Source: Phycisphaerales bacterium (GTDB taxonomy: Bacteria > Planctomycetota > Phycisphaerae > UBA1845 > Fen-1342). Taken from it: DNA of 31,835 nucleotides. Location: NCBI GenBank assembly GCA_016710275.1, contig JADJXS010000004.1, positions 1-31,835 on the forward strand, given 5' to 3'. Of this stretch, positions 7,738 to 15,555 are shown one piece after another; within the stretch, counting starts at the first letter, position 1, and each line of letters begins with the position of its first letter. The position numbers and the translations under genes are program-made. The notes under the pieces were generated by a model. That model saw nothing but the letters and a program-made list of their open reading frames with translations, was not told where the DNA came from and made no database searches.

Positions 7738-9636
7738 ATGGGCATTACGGAACTTCAATTCGCCGCATGGTTGCGCACAGCCGCGCCGCGCGTGGTGCTT
7801 TGTGAATTGAAGTTCGCCTATGAGAGCGGGGGCGCTCCTGCAGAAGGCACGTTGTACTTCTCCGACCGGAAGTTCGTGTCGCGGCCCACGGACAGCCCTC
7901 CTGCGGTTCGCTACCAGGCGGTGATGGAGGGGGCGCCGAAATTCAGGAGAGAGATCGACAAGGCGACGCTCGGTGGGCGTGCGACGCTCTCGATTGCCGA
8001 TCTCGCGCTCACCAACATTGACGGCGCGCTTGATTTTCTGCTCGGCCTGGCACTCGACGGCCACGAGGCCCGCTTCTATTTGGGTGGCGACGGTTGGGCG
8101 AGAAGCGACTTCCGCCTCGCTTTCGTGGCGGTCGCCGAGAGGGTGGTGGCGACGGAAGCCGAGATCATCGTCAAGTTGCGGGACAAGCGACTTCTACTCA
8201 ATCGCGCGGTGCAGGGGAATCCTGTCGGAGGGACAGGCGCATTCTCCACGAGTTATCTGCCACTGCTTTGGGGCTCGCATTCGAATGTCTCCGCGATCAT
8301 CCACGATGCCGCGGCGCTCACTTATGGGGTGGTCTCAAACTACGACGCGGCGAGCATCGCCATCGCGGTTCGAGATAGCGGCGTCTCGTTGCGATCCGGG
8401 GGATGGAGTGCCACCGCGGCGAACACCACGGTAGATGCCGGGACCGATACCTTCACCAAAACCGGGCACGGGCTGGCAGTCAACGATGTGATTTTTTTCG
8501 CCGACCCGGTGATCGCCGGCGGGACGTATTTGTATTGGGCGCCGTTTCCCGGCATGACGGCCAGGGCCTACTGGGTGAAGACGGTGCCGAGCGCCGATAC
8601 CTTCACGCTTTCGGCGACGAAGGGCGGCGCGACGCTGGATGTCACGGGGACCGCATGGAGCGATTCGGGTTCTGGTGTCCTGGTCGTGGTGCGCCAGCGC
8701 TTCTTCGATGACCTGGCGAATACGGGGCGGATCCAGCTCTCCAGCACGCCGTCAGGAACCATCACGGTGGACGTGTTGAATGCCGCGACTTTCAACGCGT
8801 CTCCGTTCGCCTTCGCGAAATACCTGGTAGACACCTTCGGAGGCCTCGATGCCGCCGGTGTGGACGCTGCCGCTTTCTCTGCTGCCGATACCACGCTGGA
8901 TGCAAAAATCTCGCTCGGATATACGAATTATTCCGTAATGGACCGGGCGAATCTGCTCGACATCTTGGACGCCCTCCTGGATTCGGTGTTCGGCTGGTAT
9001 GGGCAAGATGCCGGCGACAAGATTACATGCGGTCTGATGGATGTTTCGGGGATCAGCACGGCGCCGGCAGACTTCACGCTGACGGATGCCGACCTGCTGA
9101 ATCCAGGCATGACGGTGGAAAACGCTGCGGCTACCACGTCACGCGCGAACGTGGAAAGCGGGATAAATCACACCATACAGGCGGACGGGCTGGCAGCGTC
9201 CGTGTCCGAAGAAATGAAGCGCCGGCTGGCGTTACGTTATGGGGGGGTGCAGCGGTCCACCGCGCCCAGCGGCACCGCTTACGCAACGAACAAACCGGCA
9301 TATCACCTGACCATGGTCGAAGGCGCGCCGCGCCCGGCGGCCGAGATGTCAAGCGGTGCCTATGGCACGGACGTGGTGTTGCCGCTTGAAAACTATGCCG
9401 ACGAAATCGTGGCCGACCTCGCGCCTTGGCGCCAGTTCATCTCCGTGGCCTGCCTGCTCGACATGTACGACGTGGAGCTTGGCGACGTCGCGGAAATCAC
9501 CTACCCGCGTTTCGGCATGAATGCCGGCGTCAAGGCGCGCGTGATCGCGATCGAAGTTGATCTGACGGCCGGAGAGGTGAGGCTGGACCTGGTTCGGCAT
9601 GCACCGCCAGACGTTACTACCGCGAGCTATCACTGA
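7738..9636 (+). CDS. Tail tip / hub-like protein
   Basis: A 632-residue protein whose ATG follows the tape measure stop with no gap. I do not recognise a named family with certainty. Residues ~1-200 are beta-rich, and residues ~232-320 hold an inserted module (T-G-H-G-L-A-V-N-D-V-I-F, Y-W-V-K-T, A-D-T-F-T-L-S-A-T) resembling the FCCH-like module of the tail tube proteins. The C-terminus (V-E-L-G-D-V-A-E-I-T-Y-P-R-F-G, then A-G-E-V-R-L-D-L) resembles the end of baseplate/hub proteins. Position directly after the tape measure argues for the distal tail or hub. Confidence 0.65.
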   Translation: MGITELQFAAWLRTAAPRVVLCELKFAYESGGAPAEGTLYFSDRKFVSRPTDSPPAVRYQAVMEGAPKFRREIDKATLGGRATLSIADLALTNIDGALDFLLGLALDGHEARFYLGGDGWARSDFRLAFVAVAERVVATEAEIIVKLRDKRLLLNRAVQGNPVGGTGAFSTSYLPLLWGSHSNVSAIIHDAAALTYGVVSNYDAASIAIAVRDSGVSLRSGGWSATAANTTVDAGTDTFTKTGHGLAVNDVIFFADPVIAGGTYLYWAPFPGMTARAYWVKTVPSADTFTLSATKGGATLDVTGTAWSDSGSGVLVVVRQRFFDDLANTGRIQLSSTPSGTITVDVLNAATFNASPFAFAKYLVDTFGGLDAAGVDAAAFSAADTTLDAKISLGYTNYSVMDRANLLDILDALLDSVFGWYGQDAGDKITCGLMDVSGISTAPADFTLTDADLLNPGMTVENAAATTSRANVESGINHTIQADGLAASVSEEMKRRLALRYGGVQRSTAPSGTAYATNKPAYHLTMVEGAPRPAAEMSSGAYGTDVVLPLENYADEIVADLAPWRQFISVACLLDMYDVELGDVAEITYPRFGMNAGVKARVIAIEVDLTAGEVRLDLVRHAPPDVTTASYH

Positions 9637-10490
9637 TGAGCCTGAGACTACTCCCGGTCAACTTCTTCGATGAGGCGAGCATTGCCGTCACGCCTTCGGC
9701 AGTTGCCACGCTCCCGCTCTCGAATCTGCAATCGAACATCCGCGATCGTGTGTGGCGCTCTCCGAACCTGGAGCAGCAGGTGATCACGGGAAATTGGGAC
9801 GGGAACGTCCGGCGCGTGTCCGCGTGGGGCGCCTGGCCTGGCGACTCATCCTCGTTGATCGGCTCAAGGTGGCGCCTCGAGCTCTTCAGCGATTCAGGAT
9901 GGACGACTGGCGTCTTCGATTCCGGGACGCTCGATTTCTTTGCGTTCACATGCTCGGCGTTCGGGGTGGCGGCCTATGGACTCGAGCCCTACGGGGTCGA
10001 GCCGACCGACCACACTGCGCGACTCGCCCCGATGCTCGTGTTCTTCGCGGCCGTGGCAGTGGGGTCGTTTCGAATCACGATCACGAACGGGGGGGCGGTC
10101 GATACCCCGTACTTCGAGGCGCGCAGAATCTGGCTCGCCGATGCCGTGGCCGCACCCTATAACGCGAGGTATGGCGCGTCACCCGCATGGATCCCCTATT
10201 CGAAACACCGGCGCACGATCGGCGGCAGCCTTCATCGCTTGCGGCGTGATTCTCGGCGCGCCCTGAGCTTCGATACCGTCTTTACCTCCGAGGCCGATCG
10301 CGCGGCGTGGAACGACCTCATGTATGTCTGCGATCCGGCGAACGAGATTGTGATCTGCCTTTTCCCGACGACCGCGGCACCCCGGAAGCTGCGCGACTTC
10401 ACCGTCATGGGCTCGCTCGAGGTCCTGAACCCGATCCCGTTCGAGAACGTCAACATTCATCGCCTGAAAATCGCCATTGTGGAGAGCTGA
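9636..10490 (+). CDS. Tail tip protein of unknown family
   Basis: A 284-residue protein; its ATG overlaps the previous TGA by one base, so it is translationally coupled. It is rich in Trp and Tyr and looks all-beta (W-R-L-E-L-F-S-D-S-G-W-T-T-G-V-F-D-S-G). The family is not recognised. The C-terminal part (W-N-D-L-M-Y-V-C-D, then I-H-R-L-K-I-A-I-V-E-S) could be an interaction module. Location between the hub-like gene and the carbohydrate-binding-like protein suggests a distal tail or baseplate component, by inference only. Confidence 0.55.
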   Translation: MSLRLLPVNFFDEASIAVTPSAVATLPLSNLQSNIRDRVWRSPNLEQQVITGNWDGNVRRVSAWGAWPGDSSSLIGSRWRLELFSDSGWTTGVFDSGTLDFFAFTCSAFGVAAYGLEPYGVEPTDHTARLAPMLVFFAAVAVGSFRITITNGGAVDTPYFEARRIWLADAVAAPYNARYGASPAWIPYSKHRRTIGGSLHRLRRDSRRALSFDTVFTSEADRAAWNDLMYVCDPANEIVICLFPTTAAPRKLRDFTVMGSLEVLNPIPFENVNIHRLKIAIVES

Positions 10491-10493
10491 GCC

Positions 10494-11516
10494 ATGTTCA
10501 CGAAACCGACCATTGCCACCACCGTCGACTGGCCTCAGCAGATCGGCCGCCTCATCGACCTGGCCGAGGGCCCGGCGCTGCGGAACTTCATCCGCAACGG
10601 CGATTTCCAGATCGCGCAGCGCGGGGCTTCCTTCGCGGGCATCACCTCGGCGCAATACACCCTCGACGGGTGGAAGTTCCAGGGCAGCGCCGGAACGAAC
10701 ACGATCACACAGGAGACATTCACCGTCGGGCAGACAGATGTACCCGGAAATCCGGCGAAGTTCCTGAAGATTGATCGAACGAGCGCGGCCGGAGCTGAAA
10801 ATGTGGTCATCGAGCACATCATAGAGGCGCCTTCGAGGCTGTCCGGTAAGACGGTGACGGTGAGCTTTTGGGCGAAGGTGGCGAGCGGGACGAAGGCTCT
10901 TGTGTTTGATTTGATCTCGTTCGGCGTTACTCCGGCGATTGACACCGCGAACAATGCGGCATCGGTGACAACGACATGGACGCAGTTCAAGGCCACCGTT
11001 TCGGTCCCCGCGATGACGGCGGCTACCTCGTCGGCCTACGTCGGCGTACGCCTACTGGAATCAGCCAACTTTGGCACGTTCACGCTTAGTCTTGCCGACG
11101 CGCAACTCGAACTCGGCAGCGAGGCGACGCTCTTCGATCGCCTTAATCTCGACGCTCAACTCGCCTGGAACCAGCGATTCTTCGCGAAGAGCTTCGCGAT
11201 GGCGACGACGCCGGCCCAGAATATCGGCGTGGCGTTGTGCGAAGAGATGTTCACGGCGACGAAGGCCGGCGCGGTGGCGCAATACGGCCCTTTCATCGCC
11301 TTCCCGGTGCGCATGCGCGGGATCGGAACCGTCACGCTCTACAACACTTCCGCGGCGAATGCCCAGGTCCGCGACCTGGACGCTTCCGCGGATTGCTCAG
11401 GCTCGACTTCATCTTCCGCAAATGAGCGCGGCTTCTGGCCGGTGGTCGCCGGCAACGCATCGACCGCGGTGGGCAACCGCCTCACCTTCAACTGGACCGC
11501 GACGGCGGAGCTCTGA
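10494..11516 (+). CDS. Tail fibre/receptor-binding candidate with CBM-like domain
   Basis: A 340-residue protein three bases after the previous gene. Residues ~25-215 resemble the carbohydrate-binding jelly-roll found in many phage tail proteins: R-N-F-I-R-N-G-D-F-Q-I-A-Q-R-G at the front, Y-T-L-D-G-W-K-F, then V-T-V-S-F-W-A-K-V and L-A-D-A-Q-L-E-L-G near its end. The C-terminal ~125 residues are probably a separate beta domain. As the last structural gene before lysis it is the best candidate for host recognition here. It carries no DGR variable repeat. Confidence 0.7.
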   Translation: MFTKPTIATTVDWPQQIGRLIDLAEGPALRNFIRNGDFQIAQRGASFAGITSAQYTLDGWKFQGSAGTNTITQETFTVGQTDVPGNPAKFLKIDRTSAAGAENVVIEHIIEAPSRLSGKTVTVSFWAKVASGTKALVFDLISFGVTPAIDTANNAASVTTTWTQFKATVSVPAMTAATSSAYVGVRLLESANFGTFTLSLADAQLELGSEATLFDRLNLDAQLAWNQRFFAKSFAMATTPAQNIGVALCEEMFTATKAGAVAQYGPFIAFPVRMRGIGTVTLYNTSAANAQVRDLDASADCSGSTSSSANERGFWPVVAGNASTAVGNRLTFNWTATAEL

Positions 11517-11517
11517 C

Positions 11518-11988
11518 ATGGCCGACTTCTCAGCGACCCTCATCGGCGCCCGAGTCTCGCTCGCGACTGCAGTGGTCGCGGGCGTCGCGGCAGTCGGTCA
11601 GTCGGTTCCCGTCGAAGACGCGATGTGGGGCTCGGTGAAACTCCTGCACGTCATCATGGGATCGGTGGGCGCGGCGATCACGCTTTCGGTGGTCCAGGAA
11701 TGGGGCTGGCGGAAGGTGGTGATGACGCTTTTCACCGGACTGGGCAGCGCCGCCTTTGGGACTCCCTTCGCTCTCCACTACCTCACTCCTCCGGCGCAAC
11801 TGATGCAGATCGGGGAGAGTGGATACGCGGCACTCCTGGGCGCCTGCGGGGTCTATCTCATTCCGGGGATGCACAACGCGGCGCGAGCCTTCGCGGCAAA
11901 TCCCTTCGGCTTTGTGGACTGGGTACGGGGCCGGGGAGCGCCGCCGCCTCCGCCGCCCGCACCGCCTCCTGGGGGAGGTCCGCTATGA
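11518..11988 (+). CDS. Membrane protein, holin candidate 1
   Basis: I start it at ATG 11518, just after the tail gene (156 residues). It has three likely membrane segments, around residues 14-26, 44-75 and 99-115, and ends in a polyproline tail (residues ~140-156). The number of segments and the position right before a second small membrane protein and an endolysin fit a phage holin. The start of the next gene overlaps its stop (ATGA). The proline-rich end is unusual for a holin. Confidence 0.6.
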   Translation: MADFSATLIGARVSLATAVVAGVAAVGQSVPVEDAMWGSVKLLHVIMGSVGAAITLSVVQEWGWRKVVMTLFTGLGSAAFGTPFALHYLTPPAQLMQIGESGYAALLGACGVYLIPGMHNAARAFAANPFGFVDWVRGRGAPPPPPPAPPPGGGPL

Positions 11989-12332
11989 ACTGGCACGCCA
12001 TCGTTTCAACCGTCTCGCTCGTACTCGTCGCGCTTGCCTGTCTCGCGCATATCAAGAACATGGGCCGCAACGCGCACCTGTGCGAGCGGCTCGGATTCTC
12101 GATCACCTTCGGCGGGGCGCTCGGCTCGGCTGCCGAATGGTGGTGGCCGAGCGTGGAGTCCTATCACGGTGATCTCATCTTCGTCGTCGGCTGCGGAGTG
12201 ATCGCGATCAGCGTCATCTCCAAGGTCTTGCGCACGAAGATCGACATCGCGATCGGGAAGTGGGACGGCCGCGAGCGCCGGCGCTGCGAGGGCGATGTCT
12301 TCATCGGCCAGCGCGTCCGGAGGGAGCAATGA
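11985..12332 (+). CDS. Small membrane protein, holin candidate 2
   Basis: A 115-residue protein whose ATG overlaps the stop of the previous gene. It has an N-terminal hydrophobic segment (residues ~5-22), a second hydrophobic glycine-rich stretch (~38-50) and a third (~64-80), then a strongly basic C-terminus. This is a common layout for class I holins or for the partner of a holin/antiholin pair. Two adjacent membrane proteins ahead of the endolysin suggest such a pair, but which one makes the hole cannot be read from sequence. Confidence 0.6.
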   Translation: MNWHAIVSTVSLVLVALACLAHIKNMGRNAHLCERLGFSITFGGALGSAAEWWWPSVESYHGDLIFVVGCGVIAISVISKVLRTKIDIAIGKWDGRERRRCEGDVFIGQRVRREQ

Positions 12333-12336
12333 ACCA

Positions 12337-12762
12337 ATGATCAATCTGGAACAAGAATTCGTCGCGATGGAGGACTACATCGGGCGCATGAGCCAGATCG
12401 AGCAGCCGTCGCAGGAAGTGCTCCAGAACGCGGAGATTCTCCTGCAACGGGTGAACGAGTTGCTCCATCTCGTCGTGGCGATGGAGCCGCATCTGGAGAG
12501 TGCCAAGCATCCGGCGGTCAATTCCGGCTGGCGGCCTGCGGCGTACAACGCCGGGGTGCCGGGTGCCGCGGTGCGCTCGCGGCACATCACGGGGCAGGCG
12601 ATAGACCTTGCGGACAGGGATGGGCTGGACGACTTCCTGTTCGATCACCCGAACCTGCTGGAGACCTGCGAACTATGGTGCGAGCATCCAGCGGCTACGA
12701 AGGGATGGGTGCACTTCCAGTCCGTGCCGCCACGCAGCGGCAACAGGTTCTTTTACCCATGA
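12337..12762 (+). CDS. Endolysin, M15-type D-Ala-D-Ala/L-Ala-D-Glu peptidase
   Basis: The start at ATG 12337 follows GGAGGG and gives 141 residues; an in-frame ATG at 12295 would overlap the holin gene. The C-terminal ~85 residues are an M15-family zinc peptidase: V-N-S-G-W-R-P, S-R-H83-I-T-G-Q-A-I-D90-L and G-W-V-H126-F-Q give the expected His, Asp and His ligands. The N-terminal ~55 residues are helical. It would cleave peptide bonds of peptidoglycan after holin release. No signal peptide is seen. Confidence 0.88.
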   Translation: MINLEQEFVAMEDYIGRMSQIEQPSQEVLQNAEILLQRVNELLHLVVAMEPHLESAKHPAVNSGWRPAAYNAGVPGAAVRSRHITGQAIDLADRDGLDDFLFDHPNLLETCELWCEHPAATKGWVHFQSVPPRSGNRFFYP

Positions 12763-12772
12763 GGAGGCGCGC

Positions 12773-12925
12773 ATGAACGAACGACTCTCGGCGGCATGGG
12801 AAGGCACGAAGCGCGTGGCACTCGCGGCGTGGACCGCGATCCCGGAGCGTGCCCGCGACTTCCTGAAGGGCGTGGCGCTCGGGATGGTGCTCGGCGCGGT
12901 GCTCGACGCCACCTTCTTCCGATAG
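12773..12925 (+). CDS. Small membrane-anchored protein in lysis cassette
   Basis: A 50-residue protein with a strong GAGGAGG ribosome site. It has an amphipathic N-terminal half (W-E-G-T-K-R-V-A-L-A-A-W) and one hydrophobic segment near the C-terminus (G-V-A-L-G-M-V-L-G-A-V-L-D). It has no recognisable family. Its place between endolysin and spanins suggests a lysis accessory role, but a size this small gives little support for any function. Confidence 0.55.
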   Translation: MNERLSAAWEGTKRVALAAWTAIPERARDFLKGVALGMVLGAVLDATFFR

Positions 12926-12929
12926 CGCC

Positions 12930-13238
12930 ATGAAGGGGATTCGAGTCGATAACATCATGGCGGCGATGAATGCTGGGCAGCGCGGTGCGTTCAAGTTCTG
13001 GGCCCGCGGAGACAACCCGCCAGACCACGACCGGGCGCCGGACGGGCTCAACTTCGTTTGTCCCGGGTGCGGTGATCTCGGCTCATTGGAATTCCAGGGC
13101 CGGCGGCACGGCCTGGGTGGTGGCTGGACCTGGAATGGGGACCGCGAAGCGCCGACTTGCACGCCGAGCATCTTGCACGACTCTCGAACGTGCGGATGGC
13201 ATGGCTACCTGACCGCAGGGGAGTTCCGGTCGTGCTGA
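12930..13238 (+). CDS. DUF6527-like phage protein, zinc-ribbon type
   Basis: A 102-residue protein. It has C-P-G-C-G near residue 45, G-G-G-W-T-W-N-G-D, A-P-T-C-T-P-S-I-L and C-G-W-H-G-Y-L-T-A-G-E-F at the end, the signature of a small phage family usually annotated as DUF6527. The Cys and His residues could bind a metal. Function is unknown; it is often found near lysis genes. Its stop overlaps the GTG start of the spanin gene. Confidence 0.75.
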   Translation: MKGIRVDNIMAAMNAGQRGAFKFWARGDNPPDHDRAPDGLNFVCPGCGDLGSLEFQGRRHGLGGGWTWNGDREAPTCTPSILHDSRTCGWHGYLTAGEFRSC

Positions 13239-13576
13239 ACCCCTGGGTAATTCTCGGCATCGCGCTCGCGTGGGTTGCGAGCCTATGGGCAGTCGGCTCG
13301 TGGCAACGTGACGATGGCGCCACGGCCGAGAAGACGAAATGGCAAAGCCGCGAGATCGCCCAGCAGGCCGCCGCCGCAGCGAAAATCAAGGAACTCGAGG
13401 ACGCCGCCCGCGACGAGGAAGCCCGCCGCGTCGACGAAATGACAGTGCTCGCCACCAACTACGCGAAAGGATTCCGCGATGCCGAAGATCAACGCCGCCG
13501 TGACGTCGCTGCTGCTCGGGATGGCGCTCTCGTCCTGCCGCATCCCTGCCTCCGCCTGCGGTGCCGGTGGAGGTGA
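13232..13576 (+). CDS. Inner-membrane spanin (Rz-like)
   Basis: I choose GTG 13232 (114 residues), preceded by GGGGAG and overlapping the previous stop. It has one N-terminal membrane segment (P-W-V-I-L-G-I-A-L-A-W-V-A-S-L-W) and then a long charged helix rich in Ala, Lys, Glu and Arg, as in Rz proteins that stay in the inner membrane and reach into the periplasm. A lipoprotein frame overlaps its 3' end, the classical Rz/Rz1 arrangement. Together they should fuse inner and outer membranes in the last lysis step. Confidence 0.8.
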   Translation: MLNPWVILGIALAWVASLWAVGSWQRDDGATAEKTKWQSREIAQQAAAAAKIKELEDAARDEEARRVDEMTVLATNYAKGFRDAEDQRRRDVAAARDGALVLPHPCLRLRCRWR

Positions 13577-13751
13577 AGCCCGCCCGCCTGGCCCCGCCGC
13601 CGCCGGAGGTGATGGTTCCGAGGGAATCGAACTTCCGCGAGCGATTGCTGCGGATCTTCTCAACCTCGCCCACGACGCCAACCAAGTAGCAGACCAGCTG
13701 CGCGCCTGCCAGCAGGTGATCATCAACGATCGAAAGGAACCCCCAACATGA
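13479..13751 (+). CDS. Outer-membrane spanin (Rz1-like lipoprotein)
   Basis: A 90-residue protein in a different frame, starting inside the Rz-like gene and running 175 bases past its end. The N-terminus is a lipoprotein signal (I-N-A-A-V-T-S-L-L-L-G-M-A-L-S-S-C) with the lipobox Cys near residue 20. The mature part starts with a Gly/Pro/Ala-rich stretch, typical of Rz1, then an unusual C-terminal helix that Rz1 proteins usually lack. Its stop overlaps the next ATG. Confidence 0.8.
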   Translation: MPKINAAVTSLLLGMALSSCRIPASACGAGGGEARPPGPAAAGGDGSEGIELPRAIAADLLNLAHDANQVADQLRACQQVIINDRKEPPT

Positions 13752-14296
13752 CCACCCTCGACCGCGATTCCCTGATCCGCACCGCCGAGACCCTTCTCGC
13801 CCTGGCCGACGCGCTTACCCCGCAGGAGCCCGTGCGCTTCTTCGGTGTGGAGTTGAAGCCCGGCGAGGGATGGCGAACGGTGTTGCAGGGCTACGAGGCC
13901 GAGCGCCTGGCGAACCTCGCGCTCGAGGCCCCCTTCGGCCGCGAGCCCGACGGCCGCCCGAAGCCCCCGCCCGCGTTCGCCGCGTGCTCGAGCCTGATCG
14001 ACGCGGCCACCCGCGAGGCATGGCCAGGGCCGCACGGTCATCCCTTCAGCCGGTGGGACTACATCCGTGGGATCGAGGGCCTATACGTTGGCGCCCCGCG
14101 CCGAGAGGCCCCGCGCTACGCGAATCGGACGCAACAGTTCGAGGACGACGTGCGCTGGCTCTGCGCATCGCCGGCTGGCAAGACCTGGCTCGCGGTCCCG
14201 GAGAATCGGGCGGTGACGGGCGCAGAGTACGTGCGCCTCGCGGGCTACAAGCCGGTCGAGCGCCAGCGCGACGGCTCCCTGCGCGAAGTCGAGTGA
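13748..14296 (+). CDS. Hypothetical protein after the spanins
   Basis: A 182-residue soluble protein starting at an ATG that overlaps the Rz1 stop (ATGA), so it is probably part of the late operon. It is rich in Arg, Pro and Ala, with an aromatic motif H-P-F-S-R-W-D-Y-I-R-G-I-E-G-L-Y in the middle and a C-terminal segment that could be helical. I do not recognise the family. It is the last rightward late gene; the 216 bases after it hold no convincing gene. Confidence 0.6.
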   Translation: MTTLDRDSLIRTAETLLALADALTPQEPVRFFGVELKPGEGWRTVLQGYEAERLANLALEAPFGREPDGRPKPPPAFAACSSLIDAATREAWPGPHGHPFSRWDYIRGIEGLYVGAPRREAPRYANRTQQFEDDVRWLCASPAGKTWLAVPENRAVTGAEYVRLAGYKPVERQRDGSLREVE

Positions 14297-14512
14297 GGCG
14301 TCGGATCGGGGTCCGGCGGCGCCACCTACCGCCGCCGCTGCCTGCGGCCGCCGGGACTTCTCCCCCGGTCAGGATCCGCCGGGCGCGGCCTCGAACGGGC
14401 AAGGCGCCCGACATCCTGCACTGATTCCGCCCCGCCGGCTGGCGTGGCACACGCAGGCTGCGCGATCTCGGGGTGGCGGGTAGGGTAGGCCGCGGTAGCG
14501 CCCGCCGAGCGC

Positions 14513-14983
14513 CTACGGGCCGATCTTGTGGACCGTGAGGTAGGTCGCGCGGGTGTCCGGATTCACCACCGCGGGCCCGGTGAGATCGTAGGCGAGCCGG
14601 TAGCACGAGGGCCCCTCGGCGACGAGGACGTGGGTGGCGCCCTGCACGCTCCAATGCCCCGCCGCGGCGAAGATCCGGGTGAGCAGCACGCCGCCATCGG
14701 GGCCGCGCAGCCAGATCTGCCCGTGCACGTCCGGCGCTCCTGCTGGCAACGGCATCAGGCCAACGTGGGCCGTTACCTGGTAGACGCCGGAGGACGGCGC
14801 GCAGAAGTGGCGGATCTCGCGCGAGCTCACCCAGTTTCCGGCTGCGTCCTGCACTTCCTCGGTCGTGATCTGCTCGGTGATTCCGTCGAGGCGCGTGGCC
14901 GACATCGCTGGCCATGGGAGATTGACACCGGGGCCGAGCGCTGCGGCGATCGAGAAAATCCAGCGGGCGATGATGAGGGTCAT
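14513..14983 (-). CDS. Exported protein with possible C1q/jelly-roll-like fold
   Basis: The start at 14983 follows GGAAGG and gives 156 residues; a longer frame starts at 15022. The N-terminus (I-I-A-R-W-I-F-S-I-A-A-A-L-G) looks like a signal peptide or anchor. The rest is beta-rich: S-G-V-Y-Q-V-T-A-H-V-G near the middle, then H-W-S-V-Q-G-A-T-H-V-L-V and a closing Y-L-T-V-H-K-I, the pattern of small trimeric jelly-roll domains. It is convergent with the late operon, next to the putative attP, where cargo genes often sit. The fold call is tentative. Confidence 0.55.
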   Translation of the reverse strand: MTLIIARWIFSIAAALGPGVNLPWPAMSATRLDGITEQITTEEVQDAAGNWVSSREIRHFCAPSSGVYQVTAHVGLMPLPAGAPDVHGQIWLRGPDGGVLLTRIFAAAGHWSVQGATHVLVAEGPSCYRLAYDLTGPAVVNPDTRATYLTVHKIGP

Positions 14984-14993
14984 GTTGTTTTTC

Positions 14994-15179
14994 CTTCCCA
15001 TACGCCCCGCGCCTCGGGGCATGGCTCGCCGGAATTGGCGATTTCGTATGGGAAGAAAACGGACCTAAGTGCCTGACCGTGCGCCACTGATCGGCCTGAC
15101 TCTTAATCCGTTTGCGCGCGTTTTCCGAGTCGATGAATCAACGACTTAGCGGGCGATCTTCCCATACGCTTCCCATACT
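14994..15179 (-). repeat. attP: Candidate attP: four 11-bp arm-type repeats
   Basis: CTTCCCATACG occurs at 14994-15004, inverted at 15045-15055, and as two abutting copies at 15158-15168 and 15169-15179 (the last ends in T). Between the inner copies lies a short inverted repeat, AGTCG-N9-CGACT (15128-15146). Repeats on both sides of a core, close to an integrase operon, are what arm-type and core sites of a lambda-like attP look like. They could instead be regulator sites for the exported-protein gene. Confidence 0.5.
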
Positions 15180-15353
15180 CTACAGCATGACGACCACGGA
15201 GCCCGTCGGAAAAGCCGGGGTGCTGTAGCTGGCCTCGACCACCGCGATCCTGGGATCCGCGGGCTTGAGCCAGAAGCTATCCAAGACGCGGACGTCTCCG
15301 TGCCCCTCGGACTCGAGCTTTTGCAGCGCCTCACGCAGTTCGGTGACGGTCAT
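15180..15353 (-). CDS. Small hypothetical protein
   Basis: A 57-residue protein whose ATG overlaps the stop of the upstream gene (ATGA). It starts M-T-V-T-E-L-R-E-A-L-Q-K-L and has D-V-R-V-L-D-S near the middle, a pattern seen in small phage proteins of unknown role. Its stop codon directly abuts the tandem 11-bp repeats. It is probably the last gene of the leftward operon. Confidence 0.6.
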   Translation of the reverse strand: MTVTELREALQKLESEGHGDVRVLDSFWLKPADPRIAVVEASYSTPAFPTGSVVVML

Positions 15354-15544
15354 GGCGCCCACCACAGAGAGATCATCTTGTAGGCGTGCCAGAGCGCCGT
15401 TCCGAGCGCGATCGCCCCCGCAGAAAAGCTCAACGCCGCCACGAACGGGTAGGGGTCGAGTAGCGCGGCGCCGAGGCCTGCGTTGAGGGCTGCCAGCATC
15501 GTGAGAGTCACCGAGAACAACGCGCGCATCCAGAGTTCGCTCAT
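15350..15544 (-). CDS. Small membrane protein downstream of int
   Basis: A 64-residue protein with two hydrophobic segments (residues ~8-28 and ~34-54) and a short aromatic end (I-S-L-W-W-A-P). The start is ATG 15544, eleven bases after the integrase stop. No family is recognised. A small membrane protein co-transcribed with int might act in exclusion or as a late-acting membrane factor, but the sequence gives no direct support. Confidence 0.6.
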   Translation of the reverse strand: MSELWMRALFSVTLTMLAALNAGLGAALLDPYPFVAALSFSAGAIALGTALWHAYKMISLWWAP

Positions 15545-15555
15545 CCCGTGGGCTC

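Noticed and set aside
14297..14512. Stretch between the convergent late gene and the exported-protein gene searched for a gene or terminator
   Set aside because: No frame with a ribosome site and no hairpin with a T-tract; only a weak bulged stem near 14498-14519.
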